Below, one piece after another: positions 25,264-34,105 of a stretch of 64,000 nt of DNA. The stretch's first letter is position 1, and each line of letters starts with the position of its first letter. The stretch comes from CAXXOK01 sp963675655 (GTDB lineage Bacteria > Bacillota > Clostridia > Christensenellales > Aristaeellaceae), in the NCBI GenBank assembly GCA_963675655.1, contig OY776489.1:806001-870000 (forward strand), given 5' to 3'. The notes beneath the pieces are model-generated. The model saw nothing but the letters and a program-made list of their open reading frames with translations, made no database searches and was not told where the DNA came from. Both the position numbers and the translations under genes were made by a program.

Positions 25264-25665
25264 ATGGGAGAGATCGTAGGCATCCATCATCTTTGTGTGA
25301 AGACACCCGATATGCAGGCAAGCCTACACTTTTACCGGGACGTAATCGGCTTTGTAGTGGTAGACCGCGAAACATGTGACTTTGGCGAATATGCGATGTT
25401 GAAACTGGGCAGTTCCCGGCTTGAGCTAATTGAGCCCAACCAGGCGGATGAAACCAGCTTTTGCAGCCAAGGCGCTTTGGCTCATTTTGGGCTGGAGGTC
25501 AAAGGCCTTGATGAAGTATGCAAAGACTTAAAACAGATGGGAATACAGTTTCAAACCGAGGCGCCAAACCGCTATCAACAGCCCATGGGCGGTTTCCGCG
25601 CCATATCGTTGACAGGGCCGAGCGGCGAAGCCATTAATCTGTACGAGTTTCCAAGAGAAATCTAA
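25264..25665 (+). CDS. VOC-family (glyoxalase-fold) protein
   Basis: A 133-residue vicinal-oxygen-chelate protein with two beta-alpha-beta-beta-beta units. Candidate metal ligands are His8 or His9 (GIHHLCVKTPD), Glu near ERLELIEP-type RLELIEP, His in LAHFGLEV and the late Glu in INLYEFP. LGSSRLELIE and MGGFRAISLTGPSGEAINLYE are typical. Members include glyoxalase I, methylmalonyl-CoA epimerase and dioxygenase-like proteins; the substrate cannot be assigned. AGGAGG precedes the ATG. It has its own promoter and terminator. Confidence 0.85.
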   Translation: MGEIVGIHHLCVKTPDMQASLHFYRDVIGFVVVDRETCDFGEYAMLKLGSSRLELIEPNQADETSFCSQGALAHFGLEVKGLDEVCKDLKQMGIQFQTEAPNRYQQPMGGFRAISLTGPSGEAINLYEFPREI

Positions 25666-25670
25666 TAAGC

Positions 25671-25699
25671 ATCCACCGGCAAAGCCGGTGGATTTTTAT
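25671..25699 (+). terminator. rho-independent terminator
   Basis: ATCCACCGGC (25671-25680) and GCCGGTGGAT (25684-25693) form a perfect 10-bp stem over a 3-base loop, followed by TTTTATA. Confidence 0.88.
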
Positions 25700-25770
25700 A
25701 TGCGGGCATAGCCGTAGAATACCAGCCACGCCTCACGTGGCGTTGGTACGTTCTGACATTTGCATGAGCT

Positions 25771-26060
25771 TTATTGCTGGCTACCCGTTAACGGGTTATC
25801 ATCGTGAACTGTACCCCTGCTTAATCTTCCTTGCTCTGCAAGAACCTTCTTTAGGAAAATATCCCGTTCATGCCTGTATTGCTCAGCCGTCGGGATAAGC
25901 TGCGCGGCTTCGTTATACGCATCATGATTGTGTCAGAAGATGGTGATTGCACGATCCTTGCGAAAAACCAGTAAACGGTCATTGTTATATACTGGTATAC
26001 GTGATAATTTTGTATTTTCAAGTGCTTGGTTTCATAAAAGACGGAGAAATAATGTGCGAG
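25771..26060 (-). pseudogene. degraded coding remnant, family unidentified
   Basis: On the minus strand a coherent reading frame runs to TAA at 25771 with residues such as NEAAQLIPTAEQYRHERD and VLAEQGRLSRG; it is preceded in the same frame by VYNNDRLLVFRKDRAITIF ending at a TGA (25935-25933). Composition and lack of start codons suggest one or two decayed genes. No family recognised. It lies beside a replication-initiator-like remnant, so it may belong to the same lost element. Confidence 0.35.
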
Positions 26061-26212
26061 AATCATTCATTTCCAGATGTCTTTTTGGCAATAAATTGAG
26101 CGTCCATTTTCGAGCGAAAATCGTGTTATTGCAAAGATAACATGCGTAAAAGAGTATAGTGAAGGATTTGATAGCTAAGTTTGTTGCTATTCATATGCTT
26201 TTATACAAACCT

Positions 26213-26410
26213 TCACCATGATACGCTGCTCCCTTCCATGCACCCTCCGCCGTAATACTCACGCTGGAACTGCGCAGTGTAGTCATTGTTGCTAGTTGCG
26301 GAAGCGTCAAACAGCAATGTTAGCAGATACCGCTTGATGTTGCGAACAGGTGTGGTGTTGGTTTCAGGCGCAGCCGGATACAAACCGCCCCAAGGCGCCT
26401 TGCCCGTCAT
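26213..26410 (-). pseudogene. fragment resembling a replication-initiator (RepA/DUF6017-type) C-terminal region
   Basis: Sixty-five codons read TNTTPVRNIKRYLLTLLFD and then SATSNNDYTAQFQREYYGG. This matches from memory the block found in plasmid and conjugative-element initiators, where N-T-T-x-V-R-N-I-x-x-Y-L-L is followed by a NAP-T-I-x-x-YY-T-A-x-VNHDMYG stretch. Start and upstream parts are missing, and the end is abnormal (CMEGSSVSW). It is most easily read as a relic of a plasmid-like element. A search against DUF6017 would settle it. Confidence 0.45.
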
Positions 26411-26925
26411 TATTCCTTCGGTTCCGGTTTGCCCGCTGTATCGGCTTTTTCCAGCTGACCGATAAAATCCACATAGATGCCGGGATCGCTGCCGGGGATG
26501 ACCGTTGCGCCGACCGTTTTTTCATAGAAAGCGACTGGCCCCACGCCGCCGATAATCGCATACACGTAGCCTTCGTTACGCATCGCCCGCATACAGCGCA
26601 ACAGCAGCGCCTTGCCGATGCCTTTGCCGCGATACTCCGGCTCTACCGCCGTTGGCCCAAAGAAATCCGGTGCGGTGGCGTTGTAGCAGGCATAGCCTAT
26701 AATCGCCGCGCCCTTGGTGGCTACAAACAGGCTGACTGGCGTGTGGCTGAAGCACACATCGCATTCCCCGGCGGCGCTAAGGGTGGAAAGCGCCTGTACC
26801 TTGGGTACAATACGGAATTTATCCGGGCTGATGGCGCGCCGAATGATAATACCCTCCTCATGCAGGGTTTCCTCCAGTGCATCTTCTTTGGGGAGCGTCA
26901 TTAAGTTAACCAGCATATCAGGCAT
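26410..26925 (-). CDS. GNAT-family N-acetyltransferase
   Basis: A 171-residue acetyltransferase. The acetyl-CoA pyrophosphate loop is in VEPEYRGKGIGKALLLRCM (Q/R-x-x-G-x-G/A), preceded by the beta4 stretch AIIGYACYNATAPDFFGPTA and followed by YVYAIIGGVGPVAFYEKTVGA, the motif B region. It transfers an acetyl group to an unknown amine. The ATG at 26925 has AAAGGA 11 bases upstream; a frame opening at 26955 lacks a site. It stands alone between degraded mobile-element DNA and nagZ. Confidence 0.82.
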   Translation of the reverse strand: MPDMLVNLMTLPKEDALEETLHEEGIIIRRAISPDKFRIVPKVQALSTLSAAGECDVCFSHTPVSLFVATKGAAIIGYACYNATAPDFFGPTAVEPEYRGKGIGKALLLRCMRAMRNEGYVYAIIGGVGPVAFYEKTVGATVIPGSDPGIYVDFIGQLEKADTAGKPEPKE

Positions 26926-27133
26926 TGTCTTTTCAATCCTTTCCCAGTAGTGCAAGTGTCATTTTTGCCGCATCTGCTGCCGCGTCTGCCGGCGGCGAGC
27001 CGATTTAGAGCCGCGGATAACGCACCTGAAGCGCGGTGATTACCTTTTCCCGTAGGGGGTGATGTGCGTTACAATGCTTCCGTTCTGTGCCAGTCGGCTT
27101 TGCGCAAGCCCCAGCCCGCTATAAAGCGCCCAT

Positions 27134-28669
27134 TCAGGCCAACCGCACAGGCAGCTGCCCCGTGGTTTGCATACGCTTTGCCAAAACATCCGCAAGGATA
27201 GGCAGCGTACGTACGTCATAATCATACGCGGCAATCGCGTGTACATGCTCAGGCAGCCCTGCCAGATCATAGGGGTTGCGCAGCGCGACCACACAAAGCG
27301 GTATGCCCAGCTGCACAGCCGCCTGTATCAGCTTTTGCTGGCCTGTACGCTGGCGGGCGTTATAGGTACCGATAATCACGGCGCTGTGTCCCGCCATCTG
27401 CCTAACGGCGGCATTCACTTCTTCATCGGTCGGATTTTGGGATGTAATCAGCGCCTCTCCGCCAAGCAGCCGCTTCATCGTATCCGGAAAGCTCAGGCTT
27501 TCATCGTCCGGGCTGGAAGCCAGCGTAAGCCGGAAACGGTAACAGCCCACCCAAAGTGGATTCTCCCCCATGGTCAAACCGGCGTCCTTCACCGTGGTGA
27601 TCGCTGCTCGGGTGATGCGTTTGCTAATGGCGCGGTATGCTTCGCAGCCTACCGTATCTAGCGCGGGTACATCTTGCGGTAGCGCCGCCTTATAGTGCAA
27701 AATGTTCTGCGTGGATGCGGCCAGTTCTGCTTCGTCCAGCGTGCCCGCCTGCAAGGCGCCTTCGATAGCCTCGACAGCTTCTCCCGCCAACGACGGGTTA
27801 TGGGAAACAAAAACCAGATCCACACCGGCACGAACCGCGGCGACGCAGCCCTGCACCGTTCCGTAATACTGGGCAATCGCGCCCATCATCATACAATCAG
27901 AAATCACCAGTCCGGTAAAGCCCATCCGCTTTTTCAGCAAATCCGTCATAATCCGGCGGGACATGGTGGCAGGCAGATGATCCGGCTCCAGCTGCGGAAA
28001 CAGAATGTGTGTGGTCATAACCGCCGGTGCGCCCGCGTCAATGGCTGCCTGAAAGGGCAGCAGCTCGCAGGCGAGCAGCTGATTGAGCGATTTATCCACG
28101 CTGGGCAGGCCAAGGTGGGAATCCACCGCCGTATCGCCATGCCCGGGAAAATGCTTGAGCGAACTGAGCACGCCGCCCTTGAGCAGCCCCTGCATCATTG
28201 CGATGCCAAAGCGCGAAACAGCATCCGGCTGATCGCCGTAGCTGCGCACTCCGATGACCGGGTTATTGGGGTTGCTGTTCACATCCATCACCGGGGCAAG
28301 GTTGAAGTTGACGCCCATGGCACGCAGCTCCTGCCCAGTAATCAGCCCGGCCTGCCTTGCGTTTTCCGTTTCTCCGGTAGCCGCAACCGCCATGGCGCTG
28401 GGAAAAACCGCCGCGTCCTCTTTCAGGCGCGATACCACGCCGCCTTCCTGATCAATCGTGATAAAGGGCGCATGCCCCGTTTCCGCCATTACCAGCTCCG
28501 TAATGGCGTCGCACAGGCGTTTGAGCTGCTCTTTATCGGCGACATTGTTTTCAAACAAAATCACATTCCCAATTTTATAACGGCGCACACAATCGCGGAA
28601 TTCATCGGTCATCTCCAGCCCGGTAAAGCCGGTTACCAAATGCTGGCCTATCGCAATACGATCAAGCAT
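27134..28669 (-). CDS. nagZ: beta-N-acetylglucosaminidase NagZ (GH3), cytosolic
   Basis: A 511-residue GH3 enzyme. The NagZ-type general acid/base loop KHFPGHGDTAVDSH (residues 172-185) and nucleophile Asp in VISDCMMMGAI (about residue 258) are intact, as is ITIDQEGGVVSRL. It removes GlcNAc from GlcNAc-MurNAc or anhydro-muropeptides. There is no signal peptide, unlike exported B. subtilis NagZ, so it should act in the cytosol. A second alpha/beta domain follows the barrel. The ATG at 28669 is 8 bases after GGAGG; the ATG at 28675 is only 2 away. It overlaps the truncated namZ gene by 8 bases and belongs to the MurNAc recycling locus. Confidence 0.9.
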   Translation of the reverse strand: MLDRIAIGQHLVTGFTGLEMTDEFRDCVRRYKIGNVILFENNVADKEQLKRLCDAITELVMAETGHAPFITIDQEGGVVSRLKEDAAVFPSAMAVAATGETENARQAGLITGQELRAMGVNFNLAPVMDVNSNPNNPVIGVRSYGDQPDAVSRFGIAMMQGLLKGGVLSSLKHFPGHGDTAVDSHLGLPSVDKSLNQLLACELLPFQAAIDAGAPAVMTTHILFPQLEPDHLPATMSRRIMTDLLKKRMGFTGLVISDCMMMGAIAQYYGTVQGCVAAVRAGVDLVFVSHNPSLAGEAVEAIEGALQAGTLDEAELAASTQNILHYKAALPQDVPALDTVGCEAYRAISKRITRAAITTVKDAGLTMGENPLWVGCYRFRLTLASSPDDESLSFPDTMKRLLGGEALITSQNPTDEEVNAAVRQMAGHSAVIIGTYNARQRTGQQKLIQAAVQLGIPLCVVALRNPYDLAGLPEHVHAIAAYDYDVRTLPILADVLAKRMQTTGQLPVRLA

Positions 28670-29078
28670 GTTCATTTCCTCCATACAGCCAAAAAGGCTG
28701 GCTTTGTTTGGTAAACGCTTTGCAGGCTTCCTTTACGCGCGCCAGATACGCTTGGCCTGCGGCGCTGGTGCGCAGCGCATCAATCCGTTGTTGCCTATTC
28801 GCCGGAAAACACTTGGAGTCCTTGCGATACAGGCTATATACAGGCAAGCCGGTGATCGCGTCCGTTTGTAAGTCCGCATGTTCTCTAGCAGCAGCCGCGC
28901 AAAGCAGTCCCTGCTTCGGCGCGAACCACGCGGGCAGGCAGATGCCATGAGCAAGCATCGCATCCACGTTATGCTGCAAATAGGTGTTAAAGCCGCCGGC
29001 GTTCGTCGGCAGTCCAACCTTTTTACCAGCAAGCAGCCCGCGCCAGATTTCCAGATGGTCCATTCCGTTTGCGGCCAA
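28662..29078 (-). pseudogene. internally deleted NamZ/YbbC (DUF1343) muramidase homologue
   Basis: A 138-codon frame that joins the start and the end of a DUF1343 protein. The first 85 residues match the family opening (LLAGKKVGLPTNAGGFNTYL, then TGLPVYSLYRKD); the last 45 (RIDALRTSAAGQAYLARVKE and FWLYGG) match the usual end, where family members have a helix ending in YLLYP. Most of the middle, roughly 250-280 residues with the active site, is missing. NamZ is an exo-N-acetylmuramidase that lies beside nagZ in Bacillus, so the context fits a decayed copy. A TTG start at 29078 has AAGGAGGG at good spacing and the frame is unbroken, so a small protein may still be made. Confidence 0.65.
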
Positions 29079-29090
29079 TAGAATCCCTCC

Positions 29091-29119
29091 TTGACAAGGC
29101 ATATGCGTCGGCGCAAAAT
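29091..29119 (+). promoter_or_regulatory. probable promoter of anmK-murR
   Basis: TTGACA (29091-29096) and CAAAAT (29114-29119) are separated by 17 bp, 36 bases before the chosen anmK start. It is divergent from the namZ'-nagZ transcript, so this short interval probably controls both sides. Confidence 0.5.
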
Positions 29120-29155
29120 AGAGCAGAAATAAAATTACAAAAGGATATGTCAACC

Positions 29156-30340
29156 ATGAAACAAATCAGTAGTCTTACGCAAAAACCCAGCCGGATGGTC
29201 ATCGGGCTGATGAGCGGAACCTCCGCAGACGGCATTGACGCGGCGCTGGTTACCATTGCCGGAAGCGGAATGAGCACGCAGGTGAAACAGCTCGGCTTTG
29301 TGAGTATTCCTTTTGCCAAAGAGGTTCAAAGCCGCATTTTAGCGCTGGCTGGCGGCGAAGCCGGCGGCAGCCACGAGCTAAGCCTGTTAAGCTTTCTGCT
29401 GGGTAAGCTTTATGCCGAGGCTTGCACCGCTGTTTGCCGTGCCGCGCAGGTAGACCCGCGGGCTGTGGATTTGATCGGCAGTCACGGACAAACGCTTTGG
29501 CACATTCCACGCCCGGAAGCCTACCTTGGCTATCAGCTTACCGCCACCTACCAGATCGGCGAAGCATCGGTGCTCAATGAGGTGTTTGGCTGCCCCGTGG
29601 TGAGCGATTTCCGCGTGCGGGATATTGCCGCGGGCGGTCAGGGCGCGCCGTTGGTACCCTATACCGAATACCTGCTGTACCGCAGCGAAACCGAAACCGT
29701 AGCGCTGCAAAACATCGGGGGGATCGGCAACATTACGGTGCTGCCGCGCGGCGGCGCGCTGGAGCATACCTACGCGTTTGATACCGGCCCCGGCAACATG
29801 GTGATGGACGCCATTGTCGTTCGCCTGACCGACGGCGCCATGACCTATGACGACGGCGGTCGGTTGGCGGCGAAGGGACAGGTGCACCAAGGCCTGCTCA
29901 AGTGGATGATGGATGATGAATACCTGCGCCTTAAGCCACCTAAAACTACCGGACGGGAACGCTACGGCGCCGCTTATGTACAGGCGCTGTGGGAGGAAGC
30001 CGACAGGTTGAACGTTTCCGCCGCGGACAGGCTGACCACCGCCACGCGGTTCACCGCGGAATGTATTGCCACCGGAATCGAGCGCTTTTGTTCGCCAAAA
30101 CCGGACAAGCTCATCGTAGGCGGCGGTGGATGCCGCAATCCCACGCTATTAGCCGCGCTGCAAAGCGTGCTTCCACAATTGCGCGTAATGACCAATGAGG
30201 ATTTGGGGCTGGACAGTGACGCCAAAGAGGCGGTCGCCTTTGCCATATTGGCAAACGAGTGCGTACATGGCATTTGCAGCAACGCGCCGGGCGCAACCGG
30301 CGCCAAACACCCCGTTGTGCTTGGTAAAATCAGCTTATAA
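29156..30340 (+). CDS. anmK: anhydro-N-acetylmuramic acid kinase
   Basis: A 394-residue AnmK. VIGLMSGTSADGIDAALV is the ATP phosphate loop, LIGSHGQTLWH the substrate region, VVSDFRVRDIAAGGQGAPLVP holds the catalytic Asp, NIGGIGNIT and AFDTGPGNMVMDA close the site, and IVGGGGCRNP is the adenosine loop. It opens the 1,6-anhydro ring of anhMurNAc and phosphorylates it to MurNAc-6-phosphate, the substrate of MurQ. The ATG at 29156 is 10 bases after AAAGGA, while an ATG at 29147 is only 1 base away. murR follows after 14 bases on the same strand. Confidence 0.93.
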   Translation: MKQISSLTQKPSRMVIGLMSGTSADGIDAALVTIAGSGMSTQVKQLGFVSIPFAKEVQSRILALAGGEAGGSHELSLLSFLLGKLYAEACTAVCRAAQVDPRAVDLIGSHGQTLWHIPRPEAYLGYQLTATYQIGEASVLNEVFGCPVVSDFRVRDIAAGGQGAPLVPYTEYLLYRSETETVALQNIGGIGNITVLPRGGALEHTYAFDTGPGNMVMDAIVVRLTDGAMTYDDGGRLAAKGQVHQGLLKWMMDDEYLRLKPPKTTGRERYGAAYVQALWEEADRLNVSAADRLTTATRFTAECIATGIERFCSPKPDKLIVGGGGCRNPTLLAALQSVLPQLRVMTNEDLGLDSDAKEAVAFAILANECVHGICSNAPGATGAKHPVVLGKISL

Positions 30341-30354
30341 GGAGGCAATGCGGC

Positions 30355-31227
30355 ATGACCAATATTGAAATTCGCACCCGGGATATTTACGAAAGCCTCA
30401 CCCCGGTGGAGCAGAAGGTCGCCGCCTTTTTTCTGGCGGATGTCAACGTTTTGTTTCACATGCCCATCGCCAGACTGGCGGAAGCCAGCGCCGTAAGCCA
30501 GGTGGCATGGGTGCGTTTCAGCAAATCGCTGGGGTTTTATGGGCTGAAAGACCTAAAAAAAGAGCTTTTCTTGGAGCTAAACCGTAATACGGATTCGCAG
30601 GCGGGCAGCGAGGAACCGTTGTACGCGGATATTTCCGGCAACAACACCGTGCAGCAGATGGGTGAAACCGTATGCTGCAGCAGCATACAGGCCATTGAGG
30701 AAACCCAGCGCCTTGCGGATGGGCATACGCTGGAATGCGTCGCCAAGCATATGATCAAAGCGGATTCCATCAAGCTTTTCGGTGTTGGCGCGTCCGCGCT
30801 GGTTGCCGAGGATTTTTACAACAAGCTGCTGCGCATCGGCAAAAACGTGGTTTTCTGCCGGGATAACCACATTCAACTGACCTATGCCGCCAACCTGACC
30901 CCCAAGGATGTGGGCCTTTTTATCTCCTACTCCGGCAGCACCACAGAAGTGGTGGAATCCCTTACCATTGCCAAGGCGCGCGGCGCAACCATTGTGACCG
31001 TTACCAAATTTGGCAAACTGCCCATGGTGCAAAAGAGCGATTTTGCCCTCTTTACCGCATCCCCCGAGGTGTACCGCCGCAGCGGCGCCATGAGCAGCCG
31101 CATAGCGCAGCTGATTGTGATGGACATGCTGTATACCATTATGGCCAACATGGATTATCACCACGCAAAGCCGTTGCTGGAGAACAGCTACAATAGCTGC
31201 AGCCTGCACCGGATCACGCTTGGGTAG
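30355..31227 (+). CDS. murR: RpiR/MurR-family transcriptional regulator
   Basis: A 290-residue regulator with an N-terminal RpiR helix-turn-helix (ARLAEASAVSQVAWVRFSKS, then LGFYGLKDLKKEL) and a C-terminal SIS sugar-phosphate-binding domain (LFGVGASALVAEDFYNKLLR, FISYSGSTTEVVESL). In E. coli MurR represses murQP and is relieved by MurNAc-6-phosphate; the same ligand is plausible here given anmK upstream and murQ opposite. AAGGAGG precedes the ATG. Its last 14 bases overlap the end of convergent murQ, so the two transcripts are mutually antisense. Confidence 0.85.
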   Translation: MTNIEIRTRDIYESLTPVEQKVAAFFLADVNVLFHMPIARLAEASAVSQVAWVRFSKSLGFYGLKDLKKELFLELNRNTDSQAGSEEPLYADISGNNTVQQMGETVCCSSIQAIEETQRLADGHTLECVAKHMIKADSIKLFGVGASALVAEDFYNKLLRIGKNVVFCRDNHIQLTYAANLTPKDVGLFISYSGSTTEVVESLTIAKARGATIVTVTKFGKLPMVQKSDFALFTASPEVYRRSGAMSSRIAQLIVMDMLYTIMANMDYHHAKPLLENSYNSCSLHRITLG

Positions 31228-32125
31228 AACAGTTTTCCACCGCCTGCGCAATTCTGCCGCCAGCTGCCGTAAGCGCTGCGGCAGCTTTTTCCGCATCCAA
31301 TTTGCAAAGCAGCATTACAATTGCCGTTTTACAGGAAAAATCACATTTAGCCAAGGTTTGCCTTGCCAAAGCGTCATCCGCGCCCGTAGTGCGCATCACG
31401 ATAGATACGGCACGCTCGCAAAGCTTCTCGTTGGTAGCTTTCACATCTACCATTAAATTACCGTATACTTTACCGCGCTTGATCATAACGCCGGTAGAAA
31501 TCATATTGAGGACCATTTTTTGTGCCGTGCCGCTTTTAAGCCGCGTGGAGCCGGTAATCACTTCCGGCCCCGGCAGAGGCATGATGGAAACATCGGCGTG
31601 GCGGGATAACTCGGAATTAGCACTGCAGGACAGGGAGATGACGACCGCGCCCAACGTGCGCGCATAATCCATCGCGCCAATCACATACGGCGTACGGCCG
31701 CTGGCGGCTATGCCCACCAGCGCATCCCGGGCGCTAAAGCCGATGCTTTCAAGGTCGACCCGCCCCTGTCCGTAATCATCCTCCGCGCCTTCAATCGCCC
31801 TCGTAAAGGCTTTTTCGCCGCCTGCCATCAACCCCAGCACCAGCGAAGGATCGGTGCCGAAGGTGGGCGGGCACTCGGCGGCATCCAGCATGCCGAGACG
31901 GCCGGATGTGCCGCAGCCGCAATAAATCAGGCGGCCGCCTTTCTCCATTTGGTTGAAAATACGATCAATGGCAACGGCAATAGAGGGTAGCACCTTCTGC
32001 ACGGCATCCGCCACAAGGTGATCCTCATCATTCATCATACGCAACATATCCAGCGTCGGTACGCGGTCTATCTGCAGCGTATGTGAATTGACCTGCTCGG
32101 TATCGATCTGGCTGAGTTTAATCAT
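31214..32125 (-). CDS. murQ: N-acetylmuramic acid 6-phosphate etherase
   Basis: A 303-residue MurQ. IYCGCGTSGRLGMLDAAECPPTFG is the SIS sugar-phosphate site, FTRAIEGAEDDYGQG carries the catalytic Glu region, GIAASGRTPYVIGAM and LPGPEVITGSTRLKSGTAQKMVLNMIST complete the family blocks. It splits the lactyl ether of MurNAc-6-phosphate to GlcNAc-6-phosphate and lactate. AAGGAG precedes the ATG. It follows the ABC permease gene by 16 bases on the same strand, which places it as last gene of a four-gene operon with a CUT1 importer. Confidence 0.95.
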   Translation of the reverse strand: MIKLSQIDTEQVNSHTLQIDRVPTLDMLRMMNDEDHLVADAVQKVLPSIAVAIDRIFNQMEKGGRLIYCGCGTSGRLGMLDAAECPPTFGTDPSLVLGLMAGGEKAFTRAIEGAEDDYGQGRVDLESIGFSARDALVGIAASGRTPYVIGAMDYARTLGAVVISLSCSANSELSRHADVSIMPLPGPEVITGSTRLKSGTAQKMVLNMISTGVMIKRGKVYGNLMVDVKATNEKLCERAVSIVMRTTGADDALARQTLAKCDFSCKTAIVMLLCKLDAEKAAAALTAAGGRIAQAVENCSTQA

Positions 32126-32141
32126 ATAGCGCTCCTTCAGC

Positions 32142-33023
32142 TTACCCTTTTACAGAGCCTACGGTTAAGCCCTTGACAAAGTATTTTTGCAGGAATGGAT
32201 ATAAAATAATAATCGGCAGGGTGGATGTAATGATAACCGCAGACTTGATGGAAATAGCAATGGTTGATTTATCCCCAAAGCCCGCCGCATCCCCCACCAT
32301 GGTGGTACCGTTTACGATATTGCGCAGAAACAGCATAACCGGAAACTGACTTGTGTTGAGGTAGATTAAACCATTGAACCAATCGTTCCAGAAGAACACC
32401 GCGGTATATAGCCCAACCGTAGCCAGACCGGCCGTGGACAGCGGCAGCACGATGCGGGTTAGGATACCCGCATAGTTCAGGCCGTCAATCAACGCTGCTT
32501 CCTCAATCTCGCCCGGCAGGGCACGGAAGAAATTGACCAGAATAATCAGGTTGAACTGGTTGATGGCAAAGGGAATGAGCATAGCCCATATGGTGCCGGT
32601 GAGGCGGATGTTGGAAATAAGCAGGTAGTTGGGAATGAGGCCGCCCGAAAAGAACATGGAGAAAACGACCAGCTTCATCATCAATTTCTGACCGTGCAGA
32701 AAGCCTTTGGACAGCGGATAGGCAAACATGGTGGTCATGCAAAGCGAGATGGCCGTACCCGCAAAGGTGTAGAAAATGGTGTTGCCATAGGCACGGAAGA
32801 AGTTGGGATAGGTAAAAATCTGCTCATACGATTTCAGGTTAAAACCGACCGGCCAGAAATAAACCTGATTGTTCACAATCGCCTTGCTATCCGAAAACGA
32901 AAGCGCCAGCATAAAAATGAAGGGAACCAGACACACCAACAGGGTAAAGATCATCACCGCGTAAATCAGAATATCCAGCACTACGCTGCCGGCGCCGCCG
33001 CGAGGGCGTTTGATTTTTTTCAC
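32142..33023 (-). CDS. CUT1 ABC transporter permease (LplC/YtcP type), murQ operon
   Basis: A 293-residue permease with six spans. It opens with ILIYAVMIFTLLVCLVPFIFML, carries the EAA-loop EIEEAALIDGLNYAGILTRIVLPLS that docks on the ATPase, and ends in the typical FVKGLTVGSVKG. It forms the channel with the partner encoded upstream. A GTG start at 33023 has AAGGAG 11 bases away. No ATPase gene is in the operon, so a shared MsmX-like ATPase must serve it. Position 16 bases before murQ suggests that the solute is a MurNAc-containing sugar. Confidence 0.9.
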   Translation of the reverse strand: MKKIKRPRGGAGSVVLDILIYAVMIFTLLVCLVPFIFMLALSFSDSKAIVNNQVYFWPVGFNLKSYEQIFTYPNFFRAYGNTIFYTFAGTAISLCMTTMFAYPLSKGFLHGQKLMMKLVVFSMFFSGGLIPNYLLISNIRLTGTIWAMLIPFAINQFNLIILVNFFRALPGEIEEAALIDGLNYAGILTRIVLPLSTAGLATVGLYTAVFFWNDWFNGLIYLNTSQFPVMLFLRNIVNGTTMVGDAAGFGDKSTIAISIKSAVIITSTLPIIILYPFLQKYFVKGLTVGSVKG

Positions 33024-33038
33024 GATACAAACGTCTCC

Positions 33039-33983
33039 TTAATAAATGCTTTCGCCGGTTGTTTTGCGGCTTAGGAAATTGCTGCCGGAAACGAGGATAA
33101 CCCCGATGACGCCGCTAAACAAGCCGATGGCGGTCGCGTAGGAATAATTCTGGTTGGCAAGGCCCGTACGGTACACCAGCGTATCCAGAATATCGCTGAC
33201 CATTGAATTGGAAGGCGTGTACATCAGCAATACTTTTTCAAACCCGAGGGACAGAAGTCTGCCGACATTGAGGATAAACATAACCATGATGGTGGGCAAT
33301 ATGGAGGGGATGGTTACGTAAATGATCTGCTGCAGCCGGTTTGCGCCGTCAATGGTAGCGGCTTCAAACAAATCGTTGGAGATGCCGGTGATGGCTGCCA
33401 GATAGATGATTGCCGTCCACCCGGTGTATTGCCACGTATCCGTCATTACATACAGGAAGCGGAAATATTGCGGCTCGTTCATAAAATAAACAGGATCAAG
33501 GCCAAACGTATCTTGTAAAAAGCGATTGACAAGCCCGCTGGACGGGCTGAGCAGTTCGCTTACAATGGCGATAACAACAACTGTGGAAATAAAGCGGGGC
33601 ATGTAGGATACCGTCTGCACCAGTTTTTTAAAGCGAAGCGCGCGCACTTCGTTAAGCATAATTGCAAAGATAATGGGAACGGGAAAGTTGACAACCAGAT
33701 TGATGAGCGAAAGCACAATAGTATTGCGAAACGCGCGCCAAAAAGACGCATCGCCCATAAATTTGCTGAAATAACGTAAACCGACCCATTCCGTGCCATA
33801 CGGTCCCATAGCAGGCCGGTACCGTCTAAACGCAAGGATATTGCCAAACATAGGCACATACTTGAACAGGATAAAGTAACAAAGCGGCAGCAGGAACATG
33901 GCATAGAGCTGCCAATAACGTTTCACATGCCGCCCGAAGGACCGGCGGTCTGTAATCACCGGTTGGGGCTTGTCCACGCGCAT
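33039..33983 (-). CDS. CUT1 ABC transporter permease (LplB/YteP type), murQ operon
   Basis: A 314-residue permease with six spans. LYAMFLLPLCYFILFKYVPM and the following FGNILAFRRYRP are marks of the LplB group, and the EAA-loop reads DLFEAATIDGANRLQQIIYVTIPS. AAAGGAGG precedes the ATG. It pairs with the permease encoded 15 bases downstream. A hairpin separates it from the binding-protein gene, as expected where the binding protein must be made in excess. Confidence 0.9.
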   Translation of the reverse strand: MRVDKPQPVITDRRSFGRHVKRYWQLYAMFLLPLCYFILFKYVPMFGNILAFRRYRPAMGPYGTEWVGLRYFSKFMGDASFWRAFRNTIVLSLINLVVNFPVPIIFAIMLNEVRALRFKKLVQTVSYMPRFISTVVVIAIVSELLSPSSGLVNRFLQDTFGLDPVYFMNEPQYFRFLYVMTDTWQYTGWTAIIYLAAITGISNDLFEAATIDGANRLQQIIYVTIPSILPTIMVMFILNVGRLLSLGFEKVLLMYTPSNSMVSDILDTLVYRTGLANQNYSYATAIGLFSGVIGVILVSGSNFLSRKTTGESIY

Positions 33984-34013
33984 CGGGCAGACCTCCTTTA
34001 ATATGGTAACAAA

Positions 34014-34042
34014 GCCGCACGACGGTAAACCCGCCGTGCGGC
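34014..34042 (-). other. hairpin between binding-protein and permease genes
   Basis: GCCGCACGACGG and CCGCCGTGCGGC form a 12-bp stem with one mismatch and a 5-base loop. No T-tract follows on the minus strand, so it is more likely an mRNA stabiliser or attenuator than a full terminator. Confidence 0.65.
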
Positions 34043-34105
34043 CGCCTGAACTGGCATAGGCTTGCCGCAGCGCCGCTTTGGGCGCCGCGGCAAGGTGACT
34101 TGGTT

